64,000 nucleotides of DNA from Atherix ibis. Its lineage: Eukaryota > Arthropoda > Insecta > Diptera > Athericidae. Under the pieces are notes generated by a model. That model was not told the origin of the DNA. It saw only the letters and a list, made by a program, of their open reading frames with translations, and made no database searches. The position numbers and the translations under genes were made by a program. Of the stretch, positions 1 to 11,321 are shown piece by piece (the first letter of the stretch is position 1; the number at the start of each line of letters is the position of its first letter). Location of the stretch: assembly GCA_958298945.1 (NCBI GenBank), contig OY282609.1, positions 34,631,212 to 34,695,211 of the forward strand, given 5' to 3'.

Positions 1-399
1 GATTTTTTTGAAAAAGAAAAAAGAATGAACAGCAAAATTGTATCTGAGATATTTTTAATTGTAGGAAGAGTAGAAAGTGAAATTAACATTCGGTAAAAAG
101 GAAGTAATTTTGAATTTGTTTAATGGCTGTATTTTTTCCTTCCAAAAAAAAAACTTCCCAGAAGAAGAGGATTTGAACTTTTAGGAATAGGATGGGACAT
201 AAAGAAAAGCCTTTCAGGATGCACTTGCTATATTAAGAAATAACTAATGGCAAAACGAATCATTAGGACTACTAAACACTATTGTAAAAATTATTTCACC
301 ATGAGTGGATCAAATTTTCATTTCTTTTTATGTGAGATTAGCTCAGATACTAGCTAGAGGTAACTTTACATCATCACAACGGTAGGGACTATCTCGTGA
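1..399. other. AT-rich stretch, nothing recognised
   Basis: No reading frame, repeat or RNA gene could be supported here. It precedes the 3' part of an I-like retrotransposon remnant that lies on the minus strand. Confidence 0.5.
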
Positions 400-931
400 C
401 TTCAGCTAGATAAGTTTCGACTTAGTTTAACTTTTTGAAATATTTGAGTATGATTGATCATGTAAAAAAGTGAGTTTGGAAATGAAATTGTTGAATGTAG
501 AAGATCCACAATGGAAGGACTAGTTTACTGACATACACTGAATATATGTGGAATAGTTAGGAGAACGCCACAGGGTTGGCAGATAGGATGTGTGTGGTTT
601 CCAAAAGGGAAGTTATTGGTGACAGCAGTTTTCATGCCCAGATTTTTTGGGAAGAATGTTAAGTGGACTGAATTGTTGGTAGTTGACCAATTAGATGCTA
701 ATTAGGTCTCATTATAAGTTCAGTCTGTGTATCTGCGTATTGTTTTGTCATTCTGTTAGTAGGCGAGACAGATTAAAGATGGTTTTGAGCACCTGACAAT
801 GCTGAGTTTCTCCAGTCAACTGATCAGCACCTTAATCTGCCCATTTATTCTCTAGCTAACTCTGATTAATTTTCATAATTCGCTCATGACCTGGAAATAA
901 TGCAGCTCCACATTCCAATTGTTGAGTAGGT
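400..931 (-). pseudogene. I-like LINE remnant, C-terminal part
   Basis: This is the minus-strand remnant of the tail of a non-LTR retrotransposon polyprotein. Reading positions 581 to 531 on the minus strand gives CQPCGVLLTIPHIFSVC, the Cys/His pattern found after the RNase H domain in I-type LINEs. Nearer 930, degenerate RNase H sequence (FPGHERI, then a KWAD-like motif) is legible through stops and frame changes. It continues the RNase H fragment at 2202-2375; a mariner (934-2199) separates the two. In an intact element this protein would reverse-transcribe the element RNA and degrade the RNA strand. It is not functional here. Confidence 0.6.
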
Positions 932-2201
932 TAGCAGGTGTATAAACTTAAATCCACTGTTTTTTAGTCAAAACAACATGTTTTTTTCATAGAAAGAAAA
1001 AACAAATTTATTCAAAGTACTTGTCCTCGCCAGCTACATGTTTTTCCCATATCTCGGGTAATTTTTGGATACCACGCAAAAAAATTCCTTCTCTTTCGAG
1101 GCAAAACACTCATCGAGCCATTTTCGGATGTCTTCGTAAGAATCGAAGTGCTGCTCAGCGAGCGCGTGGCCCATCGACAAAAACAGCTGGTAGTCGGAAG
1201 GGGTCAGGTCTACTGAATAAGCGGTGTGGGGTAGTACCCCCCAGTTGAATGTCTCCAATTAGTTTCGGACCATTTTTGACGTTTGCGATGGTGCGTTGCC
1301 GTGGAGGACAAAGACATGCCATGAACTTGTAATGTCTTTATTGATAATCCGTCCTTTTGTCATGCAGAGCATAGTGCAATTTGATCAGTTCCTGGTGGTA
1401 GCGGTAGGCATTGTCAATTTTACCAGATTTCAACATCTAGTAATAGACGATACTCTGCTGATCCAACCAAACGCACAGTATCGTCTTCCGTGCGAAGCGA
1501 TTTGGTCTTGGGGAAGATGTTGATAATTGGTCGCGATCAACCCACGATTTCTTACGTTTAGGATTCTCGAAATATATCGACTTTTTACCGCCTGTCACAA
1601 TCAGATGCAGGAACGACTTTCTTTCTTATCTGGCGAGCAAGATTTCGCACGTGTTTTGGCGTCGTTCCATCTGCACCCATTTTTCGATCTTTTTTATCTT
1701 TTCCATAGTACGCAGATGCATCGAAATGGTTGGTTGGGTAACACCCAATTGCTCCGCGAGCATTTTTTGCATTGGGTATCGTCTTCGTTTACAAGAACCT
1801 GCAAATGATGATCCTCAACCTTCCTAGGCCGACTTTCACGCTTCTTATTCCACAAGTCAAAATTGCCATCGTTGAACCAACGAAACCAATCACGGCACAT
1901 AATCTCCGATAAACCACTGTCACCATAAGCCTCTATAAGCATTCGATGAGATTCGACAGCCAATTTTTTCAAATTGACGCAGAAAAGCAGAGCTTCCCGC
2001 ATATACTCTTTTTCTGGCACAAAACTGGACATGATTACCAAAGGAAAAATGTATGGTGTTGTACGAAAATGTTGACAATGTGCACTGATTAATGTTGACA
2101 GATGGCAAACTCATAAAAAGTATGGCGTGTCCATTGTAGCTTAATACACTCACTGACGCCATCTATGGCCAAGCACCGGATTTAAGCTTATATACCTGGT
2201 A
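932..2201 (-). mobile_element. Mauritiana-type mariner element, degenerate
   Basis: This is a 1266-bp mariner (934-2199) flanked by TA dinucleotides at 932-933 and 2200-2201. The terminal inverted repeats occupy about 934-957 and 2176-2199. The left begins GCAGGTGTATAAACTTAAAT and the right, reverse-complemented, CCAGGTATATAAGCTTAAAT. The CCAGGT start and the length match the mauritiana (Mos1) group. The coding strand is minus and the transposase is broken. The element interrupts an I-like LINE remnant, which continues on both sides, so it arrived after that LINE. Confidence 0.85.
1034..2032 (-). pseudogene. Mauritiana-type mariner transposase, broken
   Basis: The intact family member is a roughly 345-residue DD34D transposase that cuts and pastes the element at TA sites in the nucleus. 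The start is taken at the ATG at 2032 (MSSFVPEKEY). The N-terminal helix-turn-helix region is readable to about 1694, including ESHRMLIEAYGDSGLSE and the motif WFRWFNDGNFD. The middle third, which carries the first two catalytic aspartates, is scrambled by indels. The C-terminus reopens at 1258-1034 with LPHTAYSVDLTPSDYQLF, so the third catalytic Asp is present, then SMGHALAEQHFDSYED. In YSPDLAP the Pro is replaced by Val. It resembles Mos1 most closely. Non-functional. Confidence 0.8.
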
Positions 2202-2375
2202 TGTCAAATCTCATTGCGTATAGGATCATTCAATGAGCCCCTAATAGCGGTAAGGACGGCTTGGCTGTCACTAAAGATAGTGATACTGCGTCGATTGATG
2301 TAACCAAAAGCAATATCAACAGTCGCCTTTATAGCCTAAAGCTTCGCATACGGCGGAGCCGCCCTGTATGGAAAG
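2202..2375 (-). pseudogene. I-like LINE RNase H fragment
   Basis: The minus strand reads AIKATVDIAFGYINRR, then ITIFSDSQAVLTAI, the RNase H signature around a catalytic Asp (SDSQ) of I-type non-LTR retrotransposons. The reading resumes beyond the mariner at 931 with a degenerate continuation of the same domain. 5'-truncated and not functional. Confidence 0.6.
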
Positions 2376-2439
2376 ATTCCACAATGGAGATTACAGATTT
2401 GTGACAGTATATATTCTCATATATCGGATACCTTTTCTA

Positions 2440-4510
2440 AGTGTCCGATCTTTCCGAATAAAATCGAATTTTTGTTAATGCCACGAAAAAGTACTATAAA
2501 AATATTTTATTTTATATTAGTGAAAAATAATAAAATAAAAACTATAATTGGAAATGCGTTGTATCGTCAGAGGTTTTTATACTATTATGATCACTTATAA
2601 AATGCGCAAAAGCAGTTAGATCTACACATAGTAAGGATAGCAGAGGCTTATCTTATGAAGATACTCTGACTCAACCAGGGATGCATTTACAAAAAATTTG
2701 GCATATTTTAAATCAACGAACTTAACCCAGTATATACGCACACGTATAAATCCATGATAGAACTTTATACACTGTTTTTTTTATAGAAATTTAGAAGTTG
2801 GTGTATTTTATGTTTAATTAAATTCACTTTTTAATTTTACTTTTATTTAGATTATTAATATTTTTATGACTAAGTTGCAACTTTAATTGGAATATTATAA
2901 TTTAATTTTTCTAAAGTTTTATTTTTATTTAATATTTTACTTGATTAACAAAGTATCCATGGCATGACCATAACAATTTTTGAGAAAGAAATCTTCATTG
3001 ATTTTCTTATTTCTATTTAACATAATAATAATAATATTAAATTATTGTTATTGAATTTTGCTAGTTTAAGAAAACAACAAGAAAATGATGAAAAAATTGT
3101 GCATGAAAATAACGAAAAAAACAACCCCCCATAAAGGAGTAGCATAAAAATCTATGACTTTGCCATTTTGGGTTATTATTAATTTTGAAATAGGCCATTT
3201 TTCTCGTTCGTCCTTATGTGCCTTGATAGAAATATATTCAACTAAGATATTACGGAGATTTCACCTTATTTCATTACACATAAGCGCTAGGATATATAAG
3301 GTAAGCCTCATATGTACCCTAGAATTTTTGGAGCAGTCAAAAACTGTTTCTATCATCTGTTCACGTACGTACAAGTACTCGGTAAACAACTTTACTGGAA
3401 AAGATATGCGGTGTTTTCTTTCCTTTGTTTTTTTTTTACTACCAAAAGTATTTTGGAAAAGAGGAAGGAAAGTCTAGAAAAATATAAACATACAAAATAT
3501 TTACATAAACCAACTTATCACTCTTTCTTCCACCCTAGTTAAGAGTTAGGATTGCTTTAGGTTTACGTTTTTCCACACTTATTTTGATTTCGATGAACGA
3601 GAAATGAGGTGACGTACGAAAGCTGTAACAGACGAATTTTACTCGAGTTTTCATTTTTATTTATTTTCAAGTATTTAAGGTGATTGTGAATATTTTACGG
3701 ATTCTTCTTTCTCTAATAAAATAATGTCTTATTCTTTTAGGATATCTGAAGTGCTCTCTTAATAGGATTTAAGAAGTATTCCTGCCTAAAAAAATATTTC
3801 AATTTCTTCTATTATTTCCTATTAACCTTAATTTAATATTTTACGTAAAAAAAATAAAACTTTAGGAAAAAGTCATTTATATCTTAAAAATGTGCGGATT
3901 ATTGTTACTCTACGTCTTTAGAGGAACAATAATACGCACATTTTTAAGATGCAGAAAAAAATTCTTAACAATATTTTTTGCACCGATATATCTATTTGAA
4001 TCTATTAGAATAATTTGATTTAAGTGAATTTATCGGCAGCTATTGAGTAATATATTAGAAATATGTTGTTTAAAATTTTTCTCAGAATTACTAATCAAAA
4101 TTAAAGCGTTGCTGTATGGTAAGAATTATTCATCTCATTAAATAATATCTCACGAATATGTAGGGACAAAATTATAACAATCAATTGACAATCTTATTTA
4201 CATCTTTCCAAATGATCTCGATTAGAGACGAGATTATTTTCATGATCAGCAATAGTAAAAACTACACTTTTTATCACTGATTTTAATTTTTAAAGATGTA
4301 ATTATCAGTCATTAGTTAATTCTGATGTCAAAATTTCGTTCCAAATTAGAAATCCATAATATTAAAAAATTTTGTTAGTTCACATTTTACCACAAATTTC
4401 TAATTAATACAATTATTTAAATTAACAAATTTTTGATTATGAAAGCCAGATAGTTTGATTTTCATAACGCATATAAATTTGTTATACAAATTAAGAATTT
4501 AGTTACTAGT
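2440..4510. other. AT-rich intergenic stretch with one hairpin
   Basis: No gene could be supported. Overlapping short frames at 3154-3542 have no recognisable domain. The only clear structure is the inverted repeat at 3881-3950, listed separately. Confidence 0.5.
3881..3950. repeat. 31-bp inverted repeat with 8-nt loop
   Basis: Arms 3881-3911 and 3920-3950 are reverse complements with two mismatches, separated by ACGTCTTT. The left arm starts ATCTTAAAAATGTGCGGATT. There is no T-run or coding context to suggest a terminator. It could be a fold-back duplication or a miRNA-precursor-like hairpin. Confidence 0.85.
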
Positions 4511-4686
4511 ACAGGCCGCAAGAATAAACATTTCCTATTCTTAATTTTAATTTGATCTAAAAATGTCAAGATCGGTCACTTTAGTTGCAATTCTATCAAA
4601 AATGGCCCCAAGCCTAGCTGTGGGAGGAAAACTGTGTGGAAAGGATAACACAGTAAAAATATTTTTTTTTGCAAAATTCATTTTGA

Positions 4687-5692
4687 TTATTCCACATAGT
4701 TGCCTTCCAACTTTTCGATACCATTTTTATAGTAATCTTTCGGTTTTGCCTCAAAATAGGCCTCAGTTTCGGCAATCACTTCATCATCGGTCTTAAATTT
4801 CTTGCCAGCGAGCATTCTCTTGAGGTCTGCAAACAGGAAAAAGTCGCTGGGGGCCAGATCTGGAGAATACGGTGGATGGGGAAGCAATTCGTAGCCCAAT
4901 TCATTGAGTTTGACCATCGTTTTCATCGACTTGTGACACGGTGCATTGTCTTGGTGAAACAACACTTTTTTCTTCTTCAAATGAGGCCGTTTCTTAGCGA
5001 TTTCTTTCTTCAAACGATCCAATAACGCTATATAATAGTCGCTGTTGATCGTCTGTCCCTTCTGGAGATAGTCAATGAATATTATACCATGCGCATCGCA
5101 AAATACAGACGCCATCACCTTGCCAGCCGACTGTTGCGTCTTTCCACGCTTTGGATTCGGTTCGTCGCTCGCTCTCCACTCTGCCGACTGCCGATTGGAC
5201 TCTGGAGTGTAGTGATGGAGCCATGTTTCATCCATTGTTACATATCGACGCAAAAATTGGGGTTTATTGCGCTTGAACAGCTCCAAACACTGCTCAGAAT
5301 CATCAACACGTTGTTGTTTTTGGTCCACAGTGAGCTCACGCGGCACCCACTTTGCACACAGCTTTCGCATGCCCAAATATTCATGCACGATATGTCCAAC
5401 ACGCTCTTTCGATATCTTCAGAGTCTCAGCTATCTCGCTCAACTTCACTTTACGGTCATTTAAAATTATTTTGTGGATTTTTTGATGTTTTCTGCCGTAA
5501 CCACCTCTTTTGTGGTTCTGCATCAACTGTGCTCATACGACCAGTTCGAAATTGACGAAACCAATATTTCACAGTTGAAATAGCTTGAATAGAGTCCGGA
5601 TAACGTTTGTCAAACCATGCTTTGGTTTCCACTGTATTTTTTTTGATCAAAAGGCAATGCTTTATCAATACACGAAATTCGTCTTTATCCAT
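4687..5692 (-). pseudogene. Irritans-type mariner transposase, one frameshift
   Basis: A DD34D cut-and-paste transposase. The start is the ATG at 5692 (MDKDEFRVLIKHCLL). The N-terminal frame runs to about 5520 (WFRQFRTGRMSTVDAE) and a frameshift there moves the rest into another frame, open to the stop at 4687. Visible parts are the second HTH (LSEIAETLKISKERVGHIVH), linker WVPREL, the catalytic Asps in VTMDETWLHHY, LFHQDNAPCH and SPDLAPSDFF, with 34 residues between the last two. Oddities are a Cys where the family has Trp in SVFWDAHG, and a missing block of about 10 residues near the C-terminus, where LEG is fused directly to NYVE. It looks very close to Himar1. Probably inactive. Confidence 0.9.
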
Positions 5693-5741
5693 TTTTTTTT
5701 CAATAACAAAAGTTGCTTCACTCAAAATGCTATATCTCACG

Positions 5742-5847
5742 AACCAATCGATCGATTGCTGTCAAATCATTCGAAGGATGATGCTTTGTGATAAACCAAT
5801 CGATCGATTGTTTGACAGGAATCATTCGAAGGATGATGCTTTGTGAT
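5742..5847. repeat. Tandem duplication in mariner 5' leader
   Basis: Two adjacent copies of about 51 and 54 bp. Each begins AACCAATCGATCGATTG and ends TCGAAGGATGATGCTTTGTG. Each contains the 14-bp perfect palindrome CAATCGATCGATTG. It lies between the transposase start (5692) and the element end (5914). Confidence 0.85.
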
Positions 5848-6149
5848 AATTAAGTAGATTTTTGCAAGAGGCGCCATCTAGACGTCAACCTTATAAACTT
5901 TTCAGCCGAACTGTTATTTTATGGCCACTCATAGAACGTCATAGTAGACCAGTGGCGAAACTATAATTACTCACCAAATGTTCCTGAAAGCCTAAAGGCC
6001 AGTTCAAATTTCGGGAATGCGTCTGCCTAGGCAGGTTGGGGTTGGGTCAAATTTCTCCATTTTGTAACAAAAATTATAATTGGAAAGCATAACAAGAAAA
6101 CAATAGTAATATATATTCCAGCTACCATCGAAAACAGCACATGATCGAA

Positions 6150-6490
6150 ACAGGCTTCTTAGTCAGTCAGAATATGAAGACTATTAGCCTTTCTCCAGGT
6201 GGGATCACTTTTAACCAAATTAACCACGTATTTGTTGATCACCGATATCTCTCGAAGCACGTTAACTCGGATTGGTACCTTGTTGTCGTGATTTTGGTGT
6301 ATTACCGCGAAAGTTTATAATGGCTCCACTTATCGTCCCAGAAAACTAGGTAGACACTACCTTTGTGGGAGCGATGGTATTAGCCAAGTCGCCGATAATA
6401 TGCTGTGAGTGTCAAAATCGAAGATCACAGCGCGAAGACGCGACATGTGGGGGTTTTTTGATTCAGCAGGCCTAGACTGATGATGATGAT
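6150..6490 (+). pseudogene. RTE-like LINE remnant, internally deleted
   Basis: The plus strand from about 6187 reads LSPGGITFNQINHVFVDHRY and then NSDWYLVVVIL. These are degenerate forms of the endonuclease motifs NQIDHV and DSDHYLV of RTE-like elements. Soon afterwards (6410-6480) comes a C-terminal-like tail ending in a GATGATGATGATTA run, as RTE elements often end in short repeats. The whole reverse transcriptase is missing between these parts. A fuller copy lies at 31985-33405. Non-functional. Confidence 0.5.
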
Positions 6491-6789
6491 TATTTCATTG
6501 TGCTATCTAGAAATTTATTTTAAATAAAATCACATAAATTTCTTCTTTAAAAAGCTGCTTATTATCTGAAAGGAATTTATAATATATTCTCTGATTTGGC
6601 ATCACTGTGACATACATTTGCAAAATTTCACCATTACTATGTTAACATTTCTTTTTTCGCAGAAGATGACTGTGTTGAAAAATTCTTTAAAATATTGCAG
6701 AATGCACTGATGAAGGCAATTTATATGAATTTTGCCATTTGACTATATAGCTAGGTATCACGTAAAGAAGAACAGTAAGGAAGTAATTA

Positions 6790-7130
6790 TTAGATAAATA
6801 AATCTCTCTTGGCTGCTGGATCTGAACATTAAGTTACCAATGGAAAATAAACTATTGATATACAAGTGGATATTAAAACCAGTATGGACGTACGGCACCC
6901 AACTTTACGAATATAGCTAAACTGAGTATTCAAACATTCCAAAAGAATATAATGAGTGAAAAAGTTAGTAGTTCACACCTTAGTTATGACTTACAAATTA
7001 ATCTGGATATTAAGGAGGTTAGAAAATATTCTATTGGACTTTATGATACCTAATCTTCAGTTGCAAAGTGTTCCTATCCTCAATTGAAATTTATAATTGT
7101 TGATTAGGCGATTCCTTTTTAATAAATCCT
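6790..7130 (+). pseudogene. Jockey-like RT C-terminal fragment
   Basis: Around 6845 the plus strand reads ENKLLIYKWILKPVWTYGTQL, the motif after the RT thumb in Jockey-clade LINEs (NKLLIYK.ILKPVWTYG). Downstream, LDIKEVRKYS matches the following conserved stretch. The rest of the RT is absent, so this is a short 5'-truncated remnant. Confidence 0.6.
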
Positions 7131-7740
7131 TTAGTACCCCCTACCAGAAAAAAAGTAAATCTTTTCATTCTAGGTTCTCATTCTGATTGGAGACCTTGGA
7201 TGGAAGCGGCTTTGAATACCTCAGTACTGAGTAAAAATTTCCATTGATTTAATCAAAAACTCAAAAAATTGATTAAAAACATAGATAGACGAGATTAGAA
7301 CGACTATGGTATATTAACTAATTATTAATCCATATTAACAAATATAGCTGGTGAAAGAAGCTGCTCTATTGCGGACTACACTCATCTAGGATGAGTTGTT
7401 GGTTATGTCACTATACCCTGGTCATCGAAAACGCCTGTTCTGTATTAACGATACCAATCCTTTGATACTTTAGTCTATGGCACTTCCTTAGTTATGCACT
7501 AAGACCACTGAATGCAGTTAATTTGGTTTCTAAATATTTCTGAAGTGTGGATAATAAAATGTCTCAGAATCAAAAAGTTAGAGATGGTAATATTACGGTA
7601 GTACTCGTACCATAAGATTTTTGTAAGAACATTTATATTATACTAGCGAATTTATTTTCTGTTTACTGCAAATAGAATAAACTGATAAGTGCTACTTAAA
7701 ATGTATAAATAAGTGTTTTTTTACAATGCATGCAGATAAA
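7131..7740. other. Unassigned stretch between LINE remnants
   Basis: No reading frame or repeat recognised. It may contain further decayed LINE tail sequence. Confidence 0.35.
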
Positions 7741-9175
7741 CATCATCCCGCCGGATCCCTCTACGCGGTGGAATGAGGTATTTCTCCTCCCCCTTTCACC
7801 CTCAATGTCTGTACTACCACACCCACAAAAAAGGCCAGACTGAGCCACTCCAATAATGCCACAACCAATAAATCATCAAATCATAATCACAATCATAACC
7901 ACAGTTATAATATATAATTTAACGTGACTGATCTGTCTTTAAACAGAAAACCATGAGTCGCCTATGACCATAGAAATTGAGTTACGCTCAATCAATATAC
8001 CACCATTACTGGCAGTTTACAGTCAGTAACCAGTTACAATCTGATTACTCCAACTGTTAGTGGCAAGGATTATCTTAACCTCTACTGTCATAAGAAGTGA
8101 CAGCGCCCTAGATAATTACCAGTATCTTCCACCAGCAATCCGTAAACAGTACCCGCGTTATGAGGGGTTCCAACACCATGGGGCACCCCGATTCCCGTAG
8201 TACAAATTTTTGTTTCAAGAGTACTTCGGTTTGTACTCCGCTCATTGAGCTACGGTAAGGAATCTTATAAATACCTAGGCACCATTAAACCAGCTCAGGT
8301 ACGCAGTTTTGCCAAGACCCGAAAGTACAACCGGAATCGACCTTGGTTTTTCACCCGGTTATAGCCACCTAGCATGCTATTTACACAATCATAAAGGCAT
8401 CATTCTCGCTGTGCTCTCAAAAAGTGCCACGGCAAATCTATTGAAGCATTCATACCTAACACACCAATCACATCCACACTTTTATCATTCATCACGATTC
8501 CACATGCAACTAAGTCACGCAAATCCCCATACAGGGCATACTCAATGAGAAGGTGCATGGCAGTCTCCTTTACCGCCCCACAAGGGCATCTATCCTCCTC
8601 AGTCAGACCACGTCTGTACAGGAATCCATTTATACTGCCATGTGCTTTGAGTACATACCCAAGGTACAGACTAAATCCAAATTCATACGCAGACGCAAAG
8701 CACACATCCGAAATAAAAATGTGCGTCCATCTGCTATTCACACTCTCATTCCACCTACGTTGCCGAATTTCATACATTCCATTTAGGGCCTTCATTCATT
8801 ACCGGACAACTAGCAAGCTGCATAGCCGCCGTAGAGGGTAGTGTATCAGTCCAAGAAGCTTCTCCAGGTCCCATGGAATTTCTCCCATGAGAACCTGCAT
8901 TGCTACGGTTGGTACGATTCTACATACATTCGAACATGCAAACAATGTCAGATGGTGAACTGAATTTTTGTCAGCCCATACACACGACGCATACATTACA
9001 CACGGAACAAACACACCCCTGTACAGGACTTTCACCGCTCTGGATCGAAGTCCCCATTTTTTGCGAAATACTCATACCAGCATGCCAACTAAACCGGCCT
9101 TTTAGATGTTGCAATCACTACCAGAATCCAATCCAAAACAAAACATCCAGCAATTCGTGGATCGTAAAATGATGC
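7741..9175 (-). pseudogene. R1-like LINE remnant with 3' UTR
   Basis: The 3' part of a non-LTR retrotransposon on the minus strand. From about 9172 to 8400 the polyprotein is readable in pieces. KVLYRGVFVPCVMYASCVWAD is the end of the RT, PTVAMQVLMGEIPWDLE follows, and near 8795-8400 it reads LKAHGSINGFLYRRGLTEED with the Cys/His tail CPCGAVKETAMHLLIEYALY. This tail is typical of R1-type elements; the last Cys of the knuckle is replaced by Tyr. About 650 bp of GC-richer sequence (7741-8400) follows and is probably its 3' UTR. Similar sequence recurs on the plus strand near 37 kb. Truncated before the RT core; non-functional. Confidence 0.7.
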
Positions 9176-9184
9176 GTACTCAAT

Positions 9185-9640
9185 GTGATTCGTAATATAG
9201 CATCTTTAGCCATTTGTAGACAAATAGATTACTCCAAAAGTGAAAAATTTCAGTCCACGCATTGGTCAAACACCGCAAAACCAGTCTACTCAACAACCAT
9301 TCCAAAATTCTCGCCAAGGAAGCTTCTTAGAATTCGGATTGGCCGTACCCCACTCACCTATGATTTCATCTTCGGTAACCAATCTTGTCCATCATACCAT
9401 TCCTGTAGCGATCAACTCACCATTCCCCATATTTTAAATAAATGCCACTTAACTCGGAATTTATTTTTTGAATATAACTCCTTTCATGGTGGAGCTTCTA
9501 GATGTGTGACTTTTCTCTCCAAATAGCCATCGAGCAGTTTCATTATTGCAGCTGGCAATACCAACCTATACGTAACGTAAAACCTCCGAATGGCCTCATG
9601 GTCATGGCGCTAAAATATGATCTCTGGCTCTTGTCTCAGA
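9185..9640 (+). pseudogene. I-like LINE C-terminal remnant
   Basis: The plus-strand frame 9185-9526 contains STHWSNTAKPVYSTTIPKFS, then LLRIRIGRTPLTYDFIFG, then SCPSYHSCSDQLTIPHILNK. The last is the Cys/His motif after RNase H in I-type LINEs. A related sequence (KPVYSTTIPKFS) lies on the minus strand near 49.4 kb. It abuts the oppositely oriented R1-like remnant, so the junction near 9180 is a breakpoint between two elements. Confidence 0.65.
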
Positions 9641-11320
9641 GATTTTCCAAAAAAATCTCAGAATTAGAATTATTGTAGATTTATCGTTTTGTTAACATGA
9701 TTCATTTTTTATTTTTATATCAAAATATACTTTAGAATTATCCTTAATTTAACATCTGATATGATCCTTTTTATCTTTGGGCTAATTGATCTAATAGTCT
9801 TATTCCTAAGTATTTATTTATAGTATTTAAATTTTTGAGCTACATTCCCACTCACACGGACTAGTCCGTTGAAATCTAGTTGCCTTTTTACGAATACTGT
9901 ATTATTCACTATGTCACAAGCGCCCAGCTTCTGTCTGTGAGGCGACATTTATATTAACTAAAGTTTAACAGAGATTTTACTTTTTGAAGTAGTCATTTTT
10001 GAGCAACACATTCAAATTTTATAAATTATAGTTGCTAATGTATCATAATCTTATTTCTATCATACAACATGCCACCATGGGCCATTTTTCGATTACTGAC
10101 GCCAACTCGACTTGTTCACTTATTGTATTCGAATTTGGGACTATATTGAACAAAACATAAACATTCTGTAAAAACTATTAACTACAAAAAATCCCCTTTA
10201 TTAAAACTATATTAAAATAGTATTTTTTATTTTGGCCAAAGGTAATCTTAACAATAATTCTAAAAAATTGAAGAAATGATTATAGATTTTTTCCATAGGT
10301 GAAGCTGTTAGCCTACTGAGTTTTTCTTATTTGTTTTTTTTTTAATTTTGCTTATATCTTTAAATTATCTCGAATAGTAGAAATTCTAAAATGAATTTAT
10401 CATGTCAATTTACCACCAAAGCAATAGAAAATCTTCTGTGGTAGACATTGAAGCAAAACCAAACAAATTAAATTTTCCAAAATAATGAAATGAGAGATAT
10501 CAAGTTATAGAAAATGGGAAATTAAATCAAAAGCACAGCAGAAACATAAACAAGAGTAGCAATTTACTTTAGAATAAATAATTTAAGTAGATTTGATATG
10601 CTGATGGACCTTCATTATAATAAATGCGTTAACAAAATGGGCGCATAATAAATTATGATGATTCCCTAATACTTTTTGCTGTTATAGAAGTATTCTCCAA
10701 GTGGTACTACGAGTACTATCTCCACTGATACTTGACACTCATGTTCCCATCTTAACTTACGACGGTATAGATGCAAAGTTCTGCATGATATTTATGCACG
10801 TTTGCGATATGAAGATTCTGTATTGATGGTAGATTTGACATAGAGTCTTAGAGGCGTTTGATATTCTTCGTAATCTACAATAATTTCATCAGACAGACTA
10901 CCATTCTTTTTGTGGAGCAGCCACCATTGAAATATTGTATCTACCGTCGAAATGTAAATTATATGCGAATAGTCTAGTTATTGTTTAAAAGCACTTCTCA
11001 AATTGATACACTCATACTTCCACTTGGGCCATTATTATTGTCATTACCGTTAGTATCATCAGTTGGAGTGTTGATATCCAATTTAGAGTGTATAATTTAT
11101 TTTAACTTTTGTTTCAAGCTTATTTGAGATTGAAATAATTTTAATGTCGGCCTACAGAGTCAAAGTTAAATTATTTTTTTTTTGTTGTACTGTTAACGAT
11201 TTGCATTCTCTTCTTAAAGACACTTCTATATTAAAATAGAAAATAAAGAATTAATTAGTTTTATACGCCTAATGTAGGAAATCGCGTTAAATATAATTTT
11301 AGTATTTATGAAAAATATAT
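9641..11320. other. AT-rich stretch, no gene seen
   Basis: The first 300 bp may be the 3' UTR of the preceding I-like remnant. Beyond that no frame, repeat or RNA gene is supported. Confidence 0.4.
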
Positions 11321-11321
11321 A

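Larger units (their letters stand above)
4511..5914 (-). mobile_element. Irritans-type (Himar1-like) mariner
   Basis: A mariner of about 1.4 kb on the minus strand. The right end, reverse-complemented from 5914, reads ACAGTTCGGCTGAAAAGTTT and follows a TA at 5915-5916. The left end is probably ACAGGCCGCAAGAATAAACA from 4511, but the match between ends is weak, so these ends are approximate. Excess length over a 1.3-kb mariner is partly explained by the tandem duplication in the 5' leader (5742-5847). Confidence 0.7.

Noticed and set aside
3154..3542. Two overlapping plus-strand frames
   Set aside because: No family resemblance, and the two frames overlap in different phases without supporting motifs.
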